Shown one piece after another: positions 1-9,315 of a stretch of 64,000 bases of DNA. The position numbers and the translations under genes were made by a program. This DNA is from Lichenicola sp964236105 (GTDB lineage Bacteria > Pseudomonadota > Alphaproteobacteria > Acetobacterales > Acetobacteraceae). The notes under the pieces were generated by a model. The model worked only from the letters and a program-made list of their open reading frames with translations, made no database searches and had not been told where the DNA came from. Numbering within the stretch: position 1 is the stretch's first letter; the number at the start of each line of letters is the position of its first letter. The stretch is from NCBI GenBank assembly GCA_964236105.1, contig CAXSBC010000003.1, positions 124,001 through 188,000 of the forward strand, read 5' to 3'.

Positions 1-6
1 GCCGGC

Positions 7-387
7 GTGAGCGACGAGCTGTTCGCGCCCGAGGGCGGATGGCGGGTCCGCATCCTCGATCTGTCCGGCGCCTCGGAGGACGACATCGTCGAGGAGATCG
101 GCGGGTTCGCGACGCTGATCCTGGCGAACGCGTTCTGCCGTGCCTATGTGCGCGACAGCATCGAGCGCTGCCGGGTTCCGGGTGCCAGCTCGCGCGAGGT
201 CCTGGCCGCCTGGTTCGCGTTCGGCGAGGATGCCGAGGTGATCGAGGCGGGCGAGGAGGGCTGGCGGTCGTCCAACGAGCTCGACGAGTTCGCGGCCCGC
301 GCCGGCAGCGAGATCGAGCGCGACTGGCGCTCGCTCGACCCGCGGCTGGCGCCGTCCGACGACGATGACGACGAAGAAGGCGACTGA
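7..387 (+). CDS. Hypothetical acidic protein upstream of gltX
   Basis: I do not recognise this family. The frame codes for about 126 residues from a GTG at 7; because the window begins six bases earlier and the frame stays open to the edge, the true start may lie outside. The protein is rich in Asp and Glu and ends in a run of acidic residues, so it is probably soluble and cytoplasmic. No signal peptide or membrane segment is visible. It lies 24 bases before gltX in the same direction and is probably co-transcribed with it. Confidence 0.6.
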   Translation: MSDELFAPEGGWRVRILDLSGASEDDIVEEIGGFATLILANAFCRAYVRDSIERCRVPGASSREVLAAWFAFGEDAEVIEAGEEGWRSSNELDEFAARAGSEIERDWRSLDPRLAPSDDDDDEEGD

Positions 388-411
388 CGCATTGGCTGGC
401 AGGATCTGCTC

Positions 412-1752
412 TTGAAACTCCGCTTCGCCCCCAGCCCGACCGGCCTGCTGCATGTCGGCAATGCCCGCCAGGCGGTCGCCAACGTCCTGCACGCCAAACG
501 GCACGGCGCCGGCTTCGTGCTGCGCATCGACGACACCGACGCCACCCGGTCGCGCGAGGAGCATGTGCAGGGCATCCAGCAGGATCTGCGCTGGCTGGGC
601 CTGGAGTGGGACCAGCTGGTCCGCCAGTCCGAGCGCATCGACCGCTACGAGGCGGCGGCGACGCGGCTGAAGCAGATCGGCCGGCTCTATCCCTGCTTCG
701 AGAGCGAGGAGGAGCTGCGCGTCAAGCGCGAGACGCGCATCCGCCAGCATCGGCCGCCGGTCTATGACCGCGCGATGCTCAAGCTGACCCCCGAGCAGCG
801 CGCTCAGGCCGAGGCCAACGGCAAGCAGCCGTACTGGCGCTTCCGGCTGTCGGACCGCGAGGTGTCGTGGGACGATCTGGTGCTCGGCCGGATCGCGGTG
901 AAGCTGCCGTCGGTATCCGACCCGGTGCTGATCCGCGCCGACGGCACCGTGCTCTATACCTTCGCCTCCGTGGTGGACGATCTGGAGCTCGGCATCACCC
1001 ATGTGCTGCGCGGCGAGGATCACGTCACCAACACCGGCGTGCAGCTCGACATCATCGAGGCGCTCGGTGGCCGGCCGGACCGCTTCACCTTCGCTCATCT
1101 GCCGCTGCTGCTCGACGAGGCCGGCGGCAAGCTGTCGAAGCGGTTCGAGGGGCTGTCGCTGCGCGCGCTTCGCCATGACGGGATCGAGCCGACCGCGCTG
1201 GTGGCGTATCTGGCGCGGCTCGGCACGTCGGACGACCCGCAGCCGCTGTCGCTGGACGAGCTGGCGCCGAGCTACGACGTGCGCCACGTCTCGAAGTCGG
1301 CGGCGCGGTTCGACATGCGCCAGCTGCTGGCGCTGAACCGGCGCACCATGCACCACATGCCGTTCGAGCAGGTGCGCGACCGGCTGCCCGAGGGCGCCAC
1401 CGAGTCGTTCTGGAACGCGGTGCGCGGCAATGTCGACATGCTGTCGGAGATGCGCCACTGGTGGGACGTGGTCGGAGGCAGCATCGTGCCGCCGGTGCAG
1501 GAGGACGAGGTGGCCTTCCTGCTGCAGGCCATGGACCTGCTGCCCGATGCGGCCGAGACGCCCTGGGACGACACGACCTGGGGCACCTGGACCGCGGCGC
1601 TGCGCGAGGCCAGCGGCCGCACCGGCAAGGCGCTGTTCCATCCGCTCAGGCTGGCGCTGACGGCGGAAGAAAAAGGTCCGGAATTGCGCGATTTGCTGCC
1701 ATTGATGGGTCACGAGCGCGTTGCCGGTCGCCTGCGGCTGGCGGCAAGTTGA
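412..1752 (+). CDS. gltX: Glutamyl-tRNA synthetase (class I)
   Basis: Charges tRNA with glutamate in the cytoplasm. The N-terminus has the class I start RFAPSPTG followed by the HIGH-type motif HVGN (residues 14-17), and the KMSKS-type motif appears as KLSKR (about 240-244). At 446 residues it is in the range of bacterial GluRS. I accept a TTG start at 412 because homologues begin only two or three residues before RFAPSPTG and an AGGA lies about seven bases upstream. Many alphaproteobacteria have two GluRS paralogues, one of which may be specialised for tRNA-Gln; which one this is cannot be decided here. Confidence 0.95.
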   Translation: MKLRFAPSPTGLLHVGNARQAVANVLHAKRHGAGFVLRIDDTDATRSREEHVQGIQQDLRWLGLEWDQLVRQSERIDRYEAAATRLKQIGRLYPCFESEEELRVKRETRIRQHRPPVYDRAMLKLTPEQRAQAEANGKQPYWRFRLSDREVSWDDLVLGRIAVKLPSVSDPVLIRADGTVLYTFASVVDDLELGITHVLRGEDHVTNTGVQLDIIEALGGRPDRFTFAHLPLLLDEAGGKLSKRFEGLSLRALRHDGIEPTALVAYLARLGTSDDPQPLSLDELAPSYDVRHVSKSAARFDMRQLLALNRRTMHHMPFEQVRDRLPEGATESFWNAVRGNVDMLSEMRHWWDVVGGSIVPPVQEDEVAFLLQAMDLLPDAAETPWDDTTWGTWTAALREASGRTGKALFHPLRLALTAEEKGPELRDLLPLMGHERVAGRLRLAAS

Positions 1753-1819
1753 ACCGGGGACCATAACGGTTACAGATTTCTGGCAGCCGAACCCGGTGTA
1801 CCGTATTGTGCGACGCGAC

Positions 1820-1848
1820 AGCGATGCCATGTGGGCGGCATCGCTTTC
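1820..1848 (+). terminator. Possible terminator after gltX
   Basis: A perfect 9-bp stem (AGCGATGCC / GGCATCGCT) with an 8-nt loop, followed by only a short T-containing stretch. It lies in the 244-bp gap between gltX and cyoA, so it may end gltX transcription. The weak T tract keeps confidence low. Confidence 0.4.
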
Positions 1849-1996
1849 GCCATGAAGGATGAGTTCGTCGGGTTATGATAAAGGCATGGGAAAGCGGCCG
1901 GGCGGCGCGGCCTGTCGAGCCGGTCGGCTGTCGTCAGGCGGCCCGGGCAGGCAGTTCCCACGGGACGGGTTGGACGACGATGCAGCGAGGCGCGGT

Positions 1997-2869
1997 ATGA
2001 AGACGACGAGACGGCCAGCCATCTCCTGGGCGGTCGCGCTGGTGACGCTGGCATCGCTGGGTGGATGCAAGTACTCGATCCTTGACCCGAAGGGCGCGGT
2101 CGGCCTTGCCCAGAAGGACCTGATCCTCACCTCCATCTACGCGATGCTGATCATCGTAGTTCCCGTGATTCTCATGACCTTGTGGTTCGCCTGGCGCTAC
2201 CGCGAGGGTGCTGGCGCGCGCTACGAGCCGGACTGGAGCCATTCGGTCCGGCTGGAGATCCTCTGCTGGGGCGTGCCCACGGCCATCATCCTGTTCCTCG
2301 GCGCCCTGACCTGGACCAGCACCCACAAGCTCGATCCGTACAAGCCGCTGCTCAGCGACCGCAAGCCGATCACGATCGAGGTCGTGGCGCTGAACTGGAA
2401 GTGGCTGTTCATCTACCCGGAGCAGGGCATCGCCACGGTCAACGAGATCGCCTTCCCGGTGAACACGCCGGTGAACTTCCGCATCACGTCGGATTCCGTG
2501 ATGAACTCCTTCTTCATCCCCGAGCTCGGCAGCCAGATCTATGCGATGGCGGGCATGCGGACGCAGCTGCACCTGATCGCCAGCGAGCAGGGCACGTTCC
2601 CGGGCCAGTCCTCCTTCTATAGCGGGCGCGGCTTCTCGGACATGCACTTCAATGCCATCTCCACCACCGACGCCAAGTTTCAGGACTGGGTCGCCAACGC
2701 CAAGAAGTCGCAGGTGGCGCTCGATGCCGACGATTACTCGAAATACGCCGCTCCAGAGGAGAAGGCTCCCGTCAAGTACTTCTCCTCGGTCGAGCCGAAC
2801 CTGTTCAACGAGATCATCGCCAAGTATCTGGGCAAGGCCCAGAGCTTCAACTCCGGAATGAAGGAGTAG
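1997..2869 (+). CDS. cyoA: Cytochrome bo3 ubiquinol oxidase subunit II
   Basis: Subunit II of the proton-pumping quinol oxidase in the cytoplasmic membrane. I chose the ATG at 1997 (290 residues) because it gives a lipoprotein signal ending in the lipobox LGGC; an upstream in-frame ATG at 1859 would add an unlikely 46-residue extension. Two transmembrane segments follow the lipobox, then a periplasmic cupredoxin-like domain (WKWLFIYPEQG region). The CuA ligand cysteines of cytochrome c oxidases are absent, as expected for a quinol oxidase. First gene of a tight cyoABCD operon, three bases before cyoB. Confidence 0.95.
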   Translation: MKTTRRPAISWAVALVTLASLGGCKYSILDPKGAVGLAQKDLILTSIYAMLIIVVPVILMTLWFAWRYREGAGARYEPDWSHSVRLEILCWGVPTAIILFLGALTWTSTHKLDPYKPLLSDRKPITIEVVALNWKWLFIYPEQGIATVNEIAFPVNTPVNFRITSDSVMNSFFIPELGSQIYAMAGMRTQLHLIASEQGTFPGQSSFYSGRGFSDMHFNAISTTDAKFQDWVANAKKSQVALDADDYSKYAAPEEKAPVKYFSSVEPNLFNEIIAKYLGKAQSFNSGMKE

Positions 2870-2872
2870 ACC

Positions 2873-4900
2873 ATGAACATGCCATCTATCGACGGCGTGC
2901 CTCTGCTCGGGAAGATGACCCTTTCCGACATTCCGTACGACCAGCCGATCATCATGGGTGCCGCCGGCTTCATGGCCCTGGTGGTGCTCGTGGTGCTCGG
3001 CTCGGTCACCTACTACCGCAAGTGGGCCTATCTCTGGACCGAGTGGATCACCTCGGTCGACCACAAGAAGATCGGCGCGATGTACATCATCGTCGCCCTG
3101 GTCATGCTGCTCCGCGGCTTCTCCGACGCGATCCTGATGCGTTCGCAGCAGGCGCTGGCGCATGACGGCGCGCCCGGCTTCCTGCCGCCGCACCATTACG
3201 ACCAGATCTTCACCGCCCACGGCACCATCATGATCTTCTTCATGGCCATGCCGTTCATGATCGGGCTGATGAACATCGCCGTGCCGCTGCAGATCGGCGC
3301 GCGCGACGTCGCCTTCCCGTTCCTGAACTCGTTCTCCTTCTGGATGACCGCCGTCGGCGCCATCCTGGTGAACGTGTCGCTGGTGATCGGCGAGTTCGGT
3401 CAGGTCGGCTGGCTGGCCTATCCGCCGCTGTCTGAGCTGAAGTTCAGCCCGGGCGTCGGCGTCGACTACTACATCTGGAGCCTGCAGCTCACCGGCCTGG
3501 GCACGCTGCTCACCGGCATCAACTTCTTCGTCACCATCGTGAAGATGCGCGCCCCGGGCATGACCTGGATGCGGATGCCGATCTTCACCTGGACGATCCT
3601 GTGCACGTCGATCCTGATCATGGCGGCGTTCCCGATCCTGACCGTGACCTTCGGCCTGCTGTCGCTGGACCGCTATCTGGGCATGCACTTCTTCACCAAC
3701 GAGCTTGGTGGCAACCAGATGATGTACATGAACCTCATCTGGGCGTGGGGCCATCCGGAGGTGTACATCCTGATCCTGCCGGCCTTCGGCATATTCTCCG
3801 AGGTGGTGCCGACCTTCTCCGGCAAGCGGCTGTTCGGCTACAAGGCGATGGTCTACGCCACCGTCTGCATCACCTTTCTGTCCTTCGTGGTCTGGCTGCA
3901 CCACTTCTTCACCATGGGCTCGGGCGCCAACGTGAATGCCTTCTTCGGCATCACCACGATGATCATCTCGATCCCCACGGGCGTGAAGATCTTCAACTGG
4001 CTGTTCACCATGTATCGCGGCCGCATCAAGTTCACCGCCCCGATGTGGTGGACGGTGGGCTTCATGGTCACCTTCGTCATCGGCGGCATGACCGGCGTGA
4101 TGCTGGCGATCCCGGGCTCGGACTGGGTGCTGCATAACAGCCTGTTCCTCGTCGCCCACTTCCACAACGTGATCATCGGCGGCGTGCTGTTCGGCTACCT
4201 CGCGGGCTATGCCTACTGGTTCCCGAAGGCCTTCGGCTTCAAGCTGCATGACGGCTGGGGCACGCGCTCCTTCTGGTGCTGGCTGGTCGGCTTCTATGTC
4301 GCCTTCGTGCCGCTCTACGCGCTGGGCTTCATGGGCATGACGCGGCGCATGAACCACTACGACAACCCGGCCTGGACGCCCTACCTGCTGGTGGCGGGCC
4401 TGGGCGCGCTGATCGTGCTGGCTGGCATCTGCTGCCAGATCATCCAGCTCTATGTCAGCATCCGCGACCGCAACCTGCCGGAGAACCAGGACGTCACCGG
4501 CGATCCGTGGAACGGCCGCACCCTGGAGTGGTCGACCTCGTCGCCGCCGCCCTTCTACAACTTCGCCGTGCTGCCGCATGTCGAAGCGCTCGACGCCTTC
4601 AACGAGACCAAGAAGCGCGGCATCGAGGCGCGTGAGACGCCGGTCTATTCCGACATCCACATGCCGCGGAACACGCCGGCCGGCTTCATCATGTCGGTGC
4701 TGGCGGGCATCGTCGGGTTCGCCTTGATCTGGCACATCTGGTGGATGGCGATCCTGGGCATGATCGGCATCGCGGTGACCTTCATCGTCCGCTCGTGCAA
4801 CGACGACATCGACTACTACGTGCCGGCCGCCGAGGTCGCGCGCATCGAGGAGCTGCACAGGGCTCGCGTCGCCAAGCTGGAGCTGGCTCATGTCGCCTGA
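2873..4900 (+). CDS. cyoB: Cytochrome bo3 ubiquinol oxidase subunit I
   Basis: Catalytic heme-copper subunit (675 residues, normal for CyoB) that reduces O2 and pumps protons. It is strongly hydrophobic with many membrane helices. Visible signature segments are the low-spin heme His region (AHGTIMIFFMAMPF), the CuB/Tyr-crosslink motif WGHPEVYIL, the HH pair before FFTMGSG, and the HFHNVI segment carrying the heme ligand histidines. Its 3' end overlaps cyoC by 11 bp, which fits translational coupling. Confidence 0.97.
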   Translation: MNMPSIDGVPLLGKMTLSDIPYDQPIIMGAAGFMALVVLVVLGSVTYYRKWAYLWTEWITSVDHKKIGAMYIIVALVMLLRGFSDAILMRSQQALAHDGAPGFLPPHHYDQIFTAHGTIMIFFMAMPFMIGLMNIAVPLQIGARDVAFPFLNSFSFWMTAVGAILVNVSLVIGEFGQVGWLAYPPLSELKFSPGVGVDYYIWSLQLTGLGTLLTGINFFVTIVKMRAPGMTWMRMPIFTWTILCTSILIMAAFPILTVTFGLLSLDRYLGMHFFTNELGGNQMMYMNLIWAWGHPEVYILILPAFGIFSEVVPTFSGKRLFGYKAMVYATVCITFLSFVVWLHHFFTMGSGANVNAFFGITTMIISIPTGVKIFNWLFTMYRGRIKFTAPMWWTVGFMVTFVIGGMTGVMLAIPGSDWVLHNSLFLVAHFHNVIIGGVLFGYLAGYAYWFPKAFGFKLHDGWGTRSFWCWLVGFYVAFVPLYALGFMGMTRRMNHYDNPAWTPYLLVAGLGALIVLAGICCQIIQLYVSIRDRNLPENQDVTGDPWNGRTLEWSTSSPPPFYNFAVLPHVEALDAFNETKKRGIEARETPVYSDIHMPRNTPAGFIMSVLAGIVGFALIWHIWWMAILGMIGIAVTFIVRSCNDDIDYYVPAAEVARIEELHRARVAKLELAHVA

Positions 4901-5510
4901 TTCGCTCGTCGCCCACCACGGCGAGTTTGCTGAGGATCATTCCCACGAGCCGAACAACGTGTTCGGCTTCTGGCTCTATCTGATGACCGACTGCATCCTG
5001 TTCGCGACGATCTTCGCGGCCTTCGCCGTCAGCCGGCACCAGTACGCCGGCAACGTCAGCGGACGCGACATCTTCGACCTCAAATATGTCGGGGCCGAAA
5101 CCGCGCTGCTTCTGGTCAGCTCGTCGACCTACGGGTTTGCGATGATCAACGCCTACCGGGGCAGCCTGCGGCCCGTGCTCATCTGGCTGGGGATCACCTT
5201 CCTGCTGGGCGCCGGGTTCGTCGGCATGGAGATCAACGAGTTCCACCATCTGGTTGCCGAAGGCCACGGACCGGACCGCAGCGCGTTCCTGTCCTCCTTC
5301 TTCACCCTGGTCGGCACGCACGGCCTGCACGTGACCTGCGGGCTGATCTGGATGGCGGTGCTGATGCTGCAGCTCACCGTGCTCCGCAAGCCGCTCAACA
5401 CCGTCTACGTGAACCGGCTGATGTGCCTCAGCCTGTTCTGGCACTTCCTGGACATCGTCTGGATCTGCGTGTTCACGATCGTCTATCTGATGGGGATCCA
5501 TTCGGCATGA
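4890..5510 (+). CDS. cyoC: Cytochrome bo3 ubiquinol oxidase subunit III
   Basis: Heme-copper oxidase subunit III type membrane protein of 206 residues with five predicted helices, the usual size for CyoC. It stabilises the oxidase complex and carries no cofactor. The motif GTHGLHVTCG is typical of the family. The ATG at 4890 lies inside the end of cyoB, and its stop shares an ATGA with cyoD. Confidence 0.95.
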   Translation: MSPDSLVAHHGEFAEDHSHEPNNVFGFWLYLMTDCILFATIFAAFAVSRHQYAGNVSGRDIFDLKYVGAETALLLVSSSTYGFAMINAYRGSLRPVLIWLGITFLLGAGFVGMEINEFHHLVAEGHGPDRSAFLSSFFTLVGTHGLHVTCGLIWMAVLMLQLTVLRKPLNTVYVNRLMCLSLFWHFLDIVWICVFTIVYLMGIHSA

Positions 5511-5929
5511 GCCATCCCGCTCTGCACGGCCACTCGCACGAGACCCACATCGAGGGGTCCGGCGGCGCCGGTCATGCCAGCTACGGCGCCTACGGCATCG
5601 GCTTTGCCCTGTCGGTGATCCTGACGGTGGCCGCCTTCTATCCGGTGATGGTGCCCGGCACGCTGCCGACAGGCTGGGTGATCCCGTTCATCGCGGCCCT
5701 CGCGGTGACGCAGATCCTGGTCCACCTGGTGTGCTTCCTGCATATGAGTGCGGCGTCGGAGCAGCGCTGGAACGTGGTGGCGTTCGGCTTCGCCCTGCTG
5801 GTCGTGTTCATCCTGATCTTCGGCTCGCTGTGGATCATGCACAATGTCAGCCAGAACATGATGACGCCGGAGGTTCCGGCGGTCGGCACCACCGGTCATG
5901 CCGATCAGGGCACCATGAACGGGATGTAG
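5507..5929 (+). CDS. cyoD: Cytochrome bo3 ubiquinol oxidase subunit IV
   Basis: Small subunit with three transmembrane helices; in E. coli it assists CuB insertion and assembly. I start at the ATG at 5507, which overlaps the cyoC stop (ATGA) and gives 140 residues. The N-terminus is His-rich and is followed by the conserved pattern GYGAYGIGFALS-like and a helix containing HLVCFLHM. The protein ends in a Met/His-rich tail. Last gene of the cyo operon. Confidence 0.93.
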   Translation: MSHPALHGHSHETHIEGSGGAGHASYGAYGIGFALSVILTVAAFYPVMVPGTLPTGWVIPFIAALAVTQILVHLVCFLHMSAASEQRWNVVAFGFALLVVFILIFGSLWIMHNVSQNMMTPEVPAVGTTGHADQGTMNGM

Positions 5930-5955
5930 TCGGCGCCGATACCGACGCCTGCCCG

Positions 5956-5992
5956 AACGCCTGCCGCCTGGTGCGGCAGGCGTTCTGCGTTT
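5956..5992 (+). terminator. Terminator after cyoABCD
   Basis: A perfect 12-bp stem (AACGCCTGCCGC / GCGGCAGGCGTT, 5956-5967 and 5973-5984) with a 5-nt loop, followed by a short T-containing tail. It sits 26 bp after the cyoD stop and just before the stop of the convergent gene on the minus strand, so it could act in both directions. Confidence 0.65.
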
Positions 5993-6434
5993 CAGAACGG
6001 GCAGGGCGCATCGGGCCGATCGCTCCGGTCGCAGCCGAGCCGATGCTCCGCGGCGGCGTCGGCCGCGCTGATGCGCCTGATCTGCTCGACCCTGATCTGC
6101 TCGACATGGAGATCGTCGGGCGTCTCTCCCGCCGTGACGATCTCGTCGATCCTGTCGGCGCGCTGCCACAGGAACCGGCAGTCTTTCAGGCCGATGCCGC
6201 TGCATGACACGAGCTCGGGGAAGCGCGTGCGGATCGTTTCCGGCCCGCATCGTTGAGGACGAAGTCGGAGCGCCCGCGCTCTGACCTTCGGAACGGGCGA
6301 TAGCCGTGCGCGATCATCCGGTGCCGGAGTTGACGATAGTCCTGCTGCACCGACCGGCCCGCGCCCGGCTGCGCCACCGACAGCAACGACAGCAGCACGG
6401 CCGAGCCGGGCCGGAATCGTGATCTCCGCCTCAT
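5992..6434 (-). pseudogene. Frameshifted small exported protein downstream of MATE exporter
   Basis: The start ATG at 6434 overlaps the stop of the MATE gene (ATGA). The first frame gives an N-terminal signal-like segment and then QQDYRQLRHRMIAHGYRPFR, but it runs off its natural continuation near 6245. A one-base shift restores a sensible second half with RFPELVSCSGIGLKDCRFLW. This CSGxGLxxCRF pattern occurs in small exported alphaproteobacterial proteins of unknown function that I recall only loosely. A loss of one G in the short G run at 6244-6246 would explain the break. It could be a true mutation or a sequencing error. Confidence 0.6.
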
Positions 6435-7798
6435 CCCGGCCTGCCCGGCCGGGTCACGACGAGAAAGCGCGTCGTCATCATCACCGCCACCGAGGCGAGG
6501 GCGGCGGCCAGGCTGATCCAGACGCCGGCGATGCCGAACCCGAGCCGGAACGCCAGCAGCCAGCTCAGCGGAAAGCCGATCAGCCAGTAGCCAGTCATAG
6601 CCAGGAGCATCGGCACCGTGCTGTCGCCCATGCCGCGCAGCGCGCCGATCACCACCGCCTGCAGGCCGTCGGCAATCTGGAACAGTGCCAGGATGCCGAG
6701 CAGCGTCAGGGTGTCGCTGAACGCGTCCCGGCTGTCCGGCAGGTACGGATCGAGGAAGGCGGTGGCGATCCAGCGTGGCACCAGATGCAGCACGAGGCCG
6801 ATGCCGCTCATCACCAGGATCGTCAGGCCGATCGCCACCAGCCCCGCGGCGCGGACGCCAGCCCGGTCGCCGGCGCCGGTGAACACGCCGGTCCGCACGT
6901 TGGCGGCCTGGCCGAGCGACAGCGGCACCATGAAGACGAAGCTGGCGATGCTCAGCACGATCTGGTGCGCCGCCAGCGCCGCCGTGCCGAGGCGCCCGGC
7001 CGCGAGGCCCGACAGCATGAACAGCAGGGTCTCGGCGGCGATCGTGGCCGAGATCGGCAGCCCGATCTGCAGCAGCGGGCGCAGCGCCGTCATGTCCGGC
7101 CGCGGCCGCACCACCAGGGCGCGACGCTGCCGGCTGCCGTGCAGCAGGCCGAACAGCACGAGTGCCGACGCCCACAGCGTCAGGCAGGTGGCCAGCGCCG
7201 ATCCCCGCAGCCCGAGCGCGGGCAGTCCCGCCACGCCGTGGATCAGTGCGTAGTTCAGCAGCCCGTTGGCGACCGCCATCACCGGCATGACCCGCAGCAG
7301 CAGGTCGGCCTGCTCGATCGCCGGCAGCACCGCGCGCAGCACCCCGAGGCCTGCCAGGAAGGCCGGCGTGCCCCAGCGCAGGACGTCGAGGTAACGTCCG
7401 ACATCCTGTGCCAGCGCCGGCGGCTCGCCGAGCCGGAGCAGCAGCGGCGCGGACAGGCTGTAGAACAGGAACGCGGGCAGGCTGAGCAGCAGCCCGATGG
7501 CGAGCGCCGTGCCGTAGAGCCCGCCGATGCGTTCCGGCGTTCCGGCCCCGCGATGCTGCGCGATCAGCACGCCGGCCGCCACCAGCAGGCCCTGCAGGAT
7601 CAGGCCGACGGTGAAGAACAGGGTGGCTCCAAGCCCGCCGGCCGCCAGCGCGCTGCCGCTCAGGCCGCCGAGCAGGATCGTGTCGGTGAGCGCCATCGCG
7701 ATCTGCGACAGGCTGGAGATCGCCACCGGTGCTGCGATGCGCAGCAGCGCGGCCGCATGATGGCCCGCGCGTGTGCCGGCCAGGGTGACGCCGTCCAT
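6431..7798 (-). CDS. MATE family efflux transporter
   Basis: A 455-residue polytopic membrane protein with about twelve helices in two similar halves, as in NorM/DinF-type multidrug and toxin extrusion antiporters. The N-terminal SSLSQIAMALTDTILLG segment is typical of the first helix of MATE proteins. Substrate is unknown. It is divergent from cysS across a 92-bp gap and is translationally coupled to the small exported protein gene that follows. Confidence 0.9.
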   Translation of the reverse strand: MDGVTLAGTRAGHHAAALLRIAAPVAISSLSQIAMALTDTILLGGLSGSALAAGGLGATLFFTVGLILQGLLVAAGVLIAQHRGAGTPERIGGLYGTALAIGLLLSLPAFLFYSLSAPLLLRLGEPPALAQDVGRYLDVLRWGTPAFLAGLGVLRAVLPAIEQADLLLRVMPVMAVANGLLNYALIHGVAGLPALGLRGSALATCLTLWASALVLFGLLHGSRQRRALVVRPRPDMTALRPLLQIGLPISATIAAETLLFMLSGLAAGRLGTAALAAHQIVLSIASFVFMVPLSLGQAANVRTGVFTGAGDRAGVRAAGLVAIGLTILVMSGIGLVLHLVPRWIATAFLDPYLPDSRDAFSDTLTLLGILALFQIADGLQAVVIGALRGMGDSTVPMLLAMTGYWLIGFPLSWLLAFRLGFGIAGVWISLAAALASVAVMMTTRFLVVTRPGRPG

Positions 7799-7890
7799 TC
7801 GATCTCCTGCGGGCTCCTGCGGGCGGCGGGTGTGGCCAGGGCTGCCGGCGTTGCTTGCCCGGCCGCGTTCAATGACGCAAAACCGGGCGC

Positions 7891-9315
7891 ATGTCCCAGC
7901 CCGTTCTGCCCCGGCTCGCTCTGCATGACAGCCTGACCCGCAAGACCGCGCGCTTCGCGCCGCTCGATCCGTCGCATGTCCGGCTGTATTGCTGCGGCCC
8001 GACGGTCTACGACCTCGCCCATATCGGCAACCTGCGCGCCATGCTCATCCCCGACGTGCTGGTGCGGCTGCTGCGGCGGCTGTATCCGCGGGTCACCTTC
8101 GTTCGCAACATCACCGACGTGGACGACAAGATCAACGCCCGGGCGGCAGAGCAGGGCGTTCCGATCGACAGCCTGACCGCGCGCACCATCGCCGATTTCC
8201 ATGCCGATCTCGACGCCGTCGGCATCCTGCCGCCCGACATCGAGCCGCGCGCCACGCACCATGTCGACGAGATGATCGCCCTGATCGGCAGGCTGATCGC
8301 GTCCGGCCATGCCTATGCGGCGGACGGCCACGTGCTGTTCCAGGTCACGAGCTTTCCCGACTACGGACGCCTGTCCGGCCGCGATCCCGAGGAGCTGCTG
8401 GCCGGCGCCCGGGTGGAGGTCGCGGCCTACAAGCGCGATGCCGGCGACTTCGTGCTCTGGAAGCCGTCGACCCCAGAGCTGCCCGGCTGGGACAGCCCAT
8501 GGGGACGTGGCCGGCCCGGCTGGCATATCGAGTGCAGCGCGATGGCGCATCGCTATCTCGGCGACAGCTTCGACATCCATGGCGGCGGCGACGATCTGCT
8601 GTTTCCCCATCACGAGAACGAGCGCGCGCAGAGCCTGTGCGGCTACCCTGGCGGCAGCTTCGCCCGGGTCTGGCTGCACAACGCGATGCTGAACGTCGAC
8701 GGCGAGAAGATGTCGAAGAGCCTCGGCAACTTCCGCACGATCCGCGACGTGCTGGCGCACGGCGATGCCGGCGCCGTCCGCAACGCCGAGTCGCTGCGGC
8801 TGCTGCTGCTGCAGACGCACTACCGGTCGGTGCTGAACTACACCGACGCCGGGCTGGAGAAGGCCGGCCTGATCTTGGACCGGCTCTACGGCGCGCTGCA
8901 CGCCTCGCCGCCCGGGACCGGGGATGCGACATCGTCGTCGCGGTCGGCATCGGACGCGATGCAGCCGGCGCTGGACGCGCTGCAGCACGACCTCAACACG
9001 CCGCTCTGCATCGCCGAGATGCACCGGCTCGCGGATGCGGTGTTCGCCGGCGATCGATCCGCGGGTGCCGCGCTCAGGGCCGTGGGCGACCTGCTCGGGG
9101 TGCTGCAGGACGATCCCGGCGACTGGTTCCGGCGCGGCGCCGACGCGGTTCGGACCGACGCGCTGGTGGCCGAACGCATCGAGGCGCGCCGGGCACGCGA
9201 CTTCAAGCGCGCCGACCAGATCCGCGAGGCGCTGCTCGCCGACGGGATCGAGCTGCAGGACGGTCCGGACGGGACCAGCTGGCGCCGGACCTGGCGCGTC
9301 CGGCCGGAGGCATGA
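7891..9315 (+). CDS. cysS: Cysteinyl-tRNA synthetase
   Basis: Class I synthetase of 474 residues, normal length. The zinc-binding N-terminal CCGPTVYD is followed by HIGN (44-47), and KMSKS is at about 273-277. WHIECSAMA and the HHENERAQS region supply the remaining zinc ligands and cysteine recognition residues typical of CysRS. Its stop overlaps the ATG of trmJ (ATGA), so the two are translationally coupled. Confidence 0.97.
   Translation: MSQPVLPRLALHDSLTRKTARFAPLDPSHVRLYCCGPTVYDLAHIGNLRAMLIPDVLVRLLRRLYPRVTFVRNITDVDDKINARAAEQGVPIDSLTARTIADFHADLDAVGILPPDIEPRATHHVDEMIALIGRLIASGHAYAADGHVLFQVTSFPDYGRLSGRDPEELLAGARVEVAAYKRDAGDFVLWKPSTPELPGWDSPWGRGRPGWHIECSAMAHRYLGDSFDIHGGGDDLLFPHHENERAQSLCGYPGGSFARVWLHNAMLNVDGEKMSKSLGNFRTIRDVLAHGDAGAVRNAESLRLLLLQTHYRSVLNYTDAGLEKAGLILDRLYGALHASPPGTGDATSSSRSASDAMQPALDALQHDLNTPLCIAEMHRLADAVFAGDRSAGAALRAVGDLLGVLQDDPGDWFRRGADAVRTDALVAERIEARRARDFKRADQIREALLADGIELQDGPDGTSWRRTWRVRPEA

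Noticed and set aside
1859..1996. N-terminal extension of cyoA
   Set aside because: It would bury the lipoprotein signal; the internal ATG at 1997 gives a normal CyoA.
1934..4891. A 985-codon open frame on the minus strand across cyoA-cyoB
   Set aside because: Antisense to two certain genes; its His/Asp/Arg-rich composition is the typical shadow of GC-rich coding DNA.
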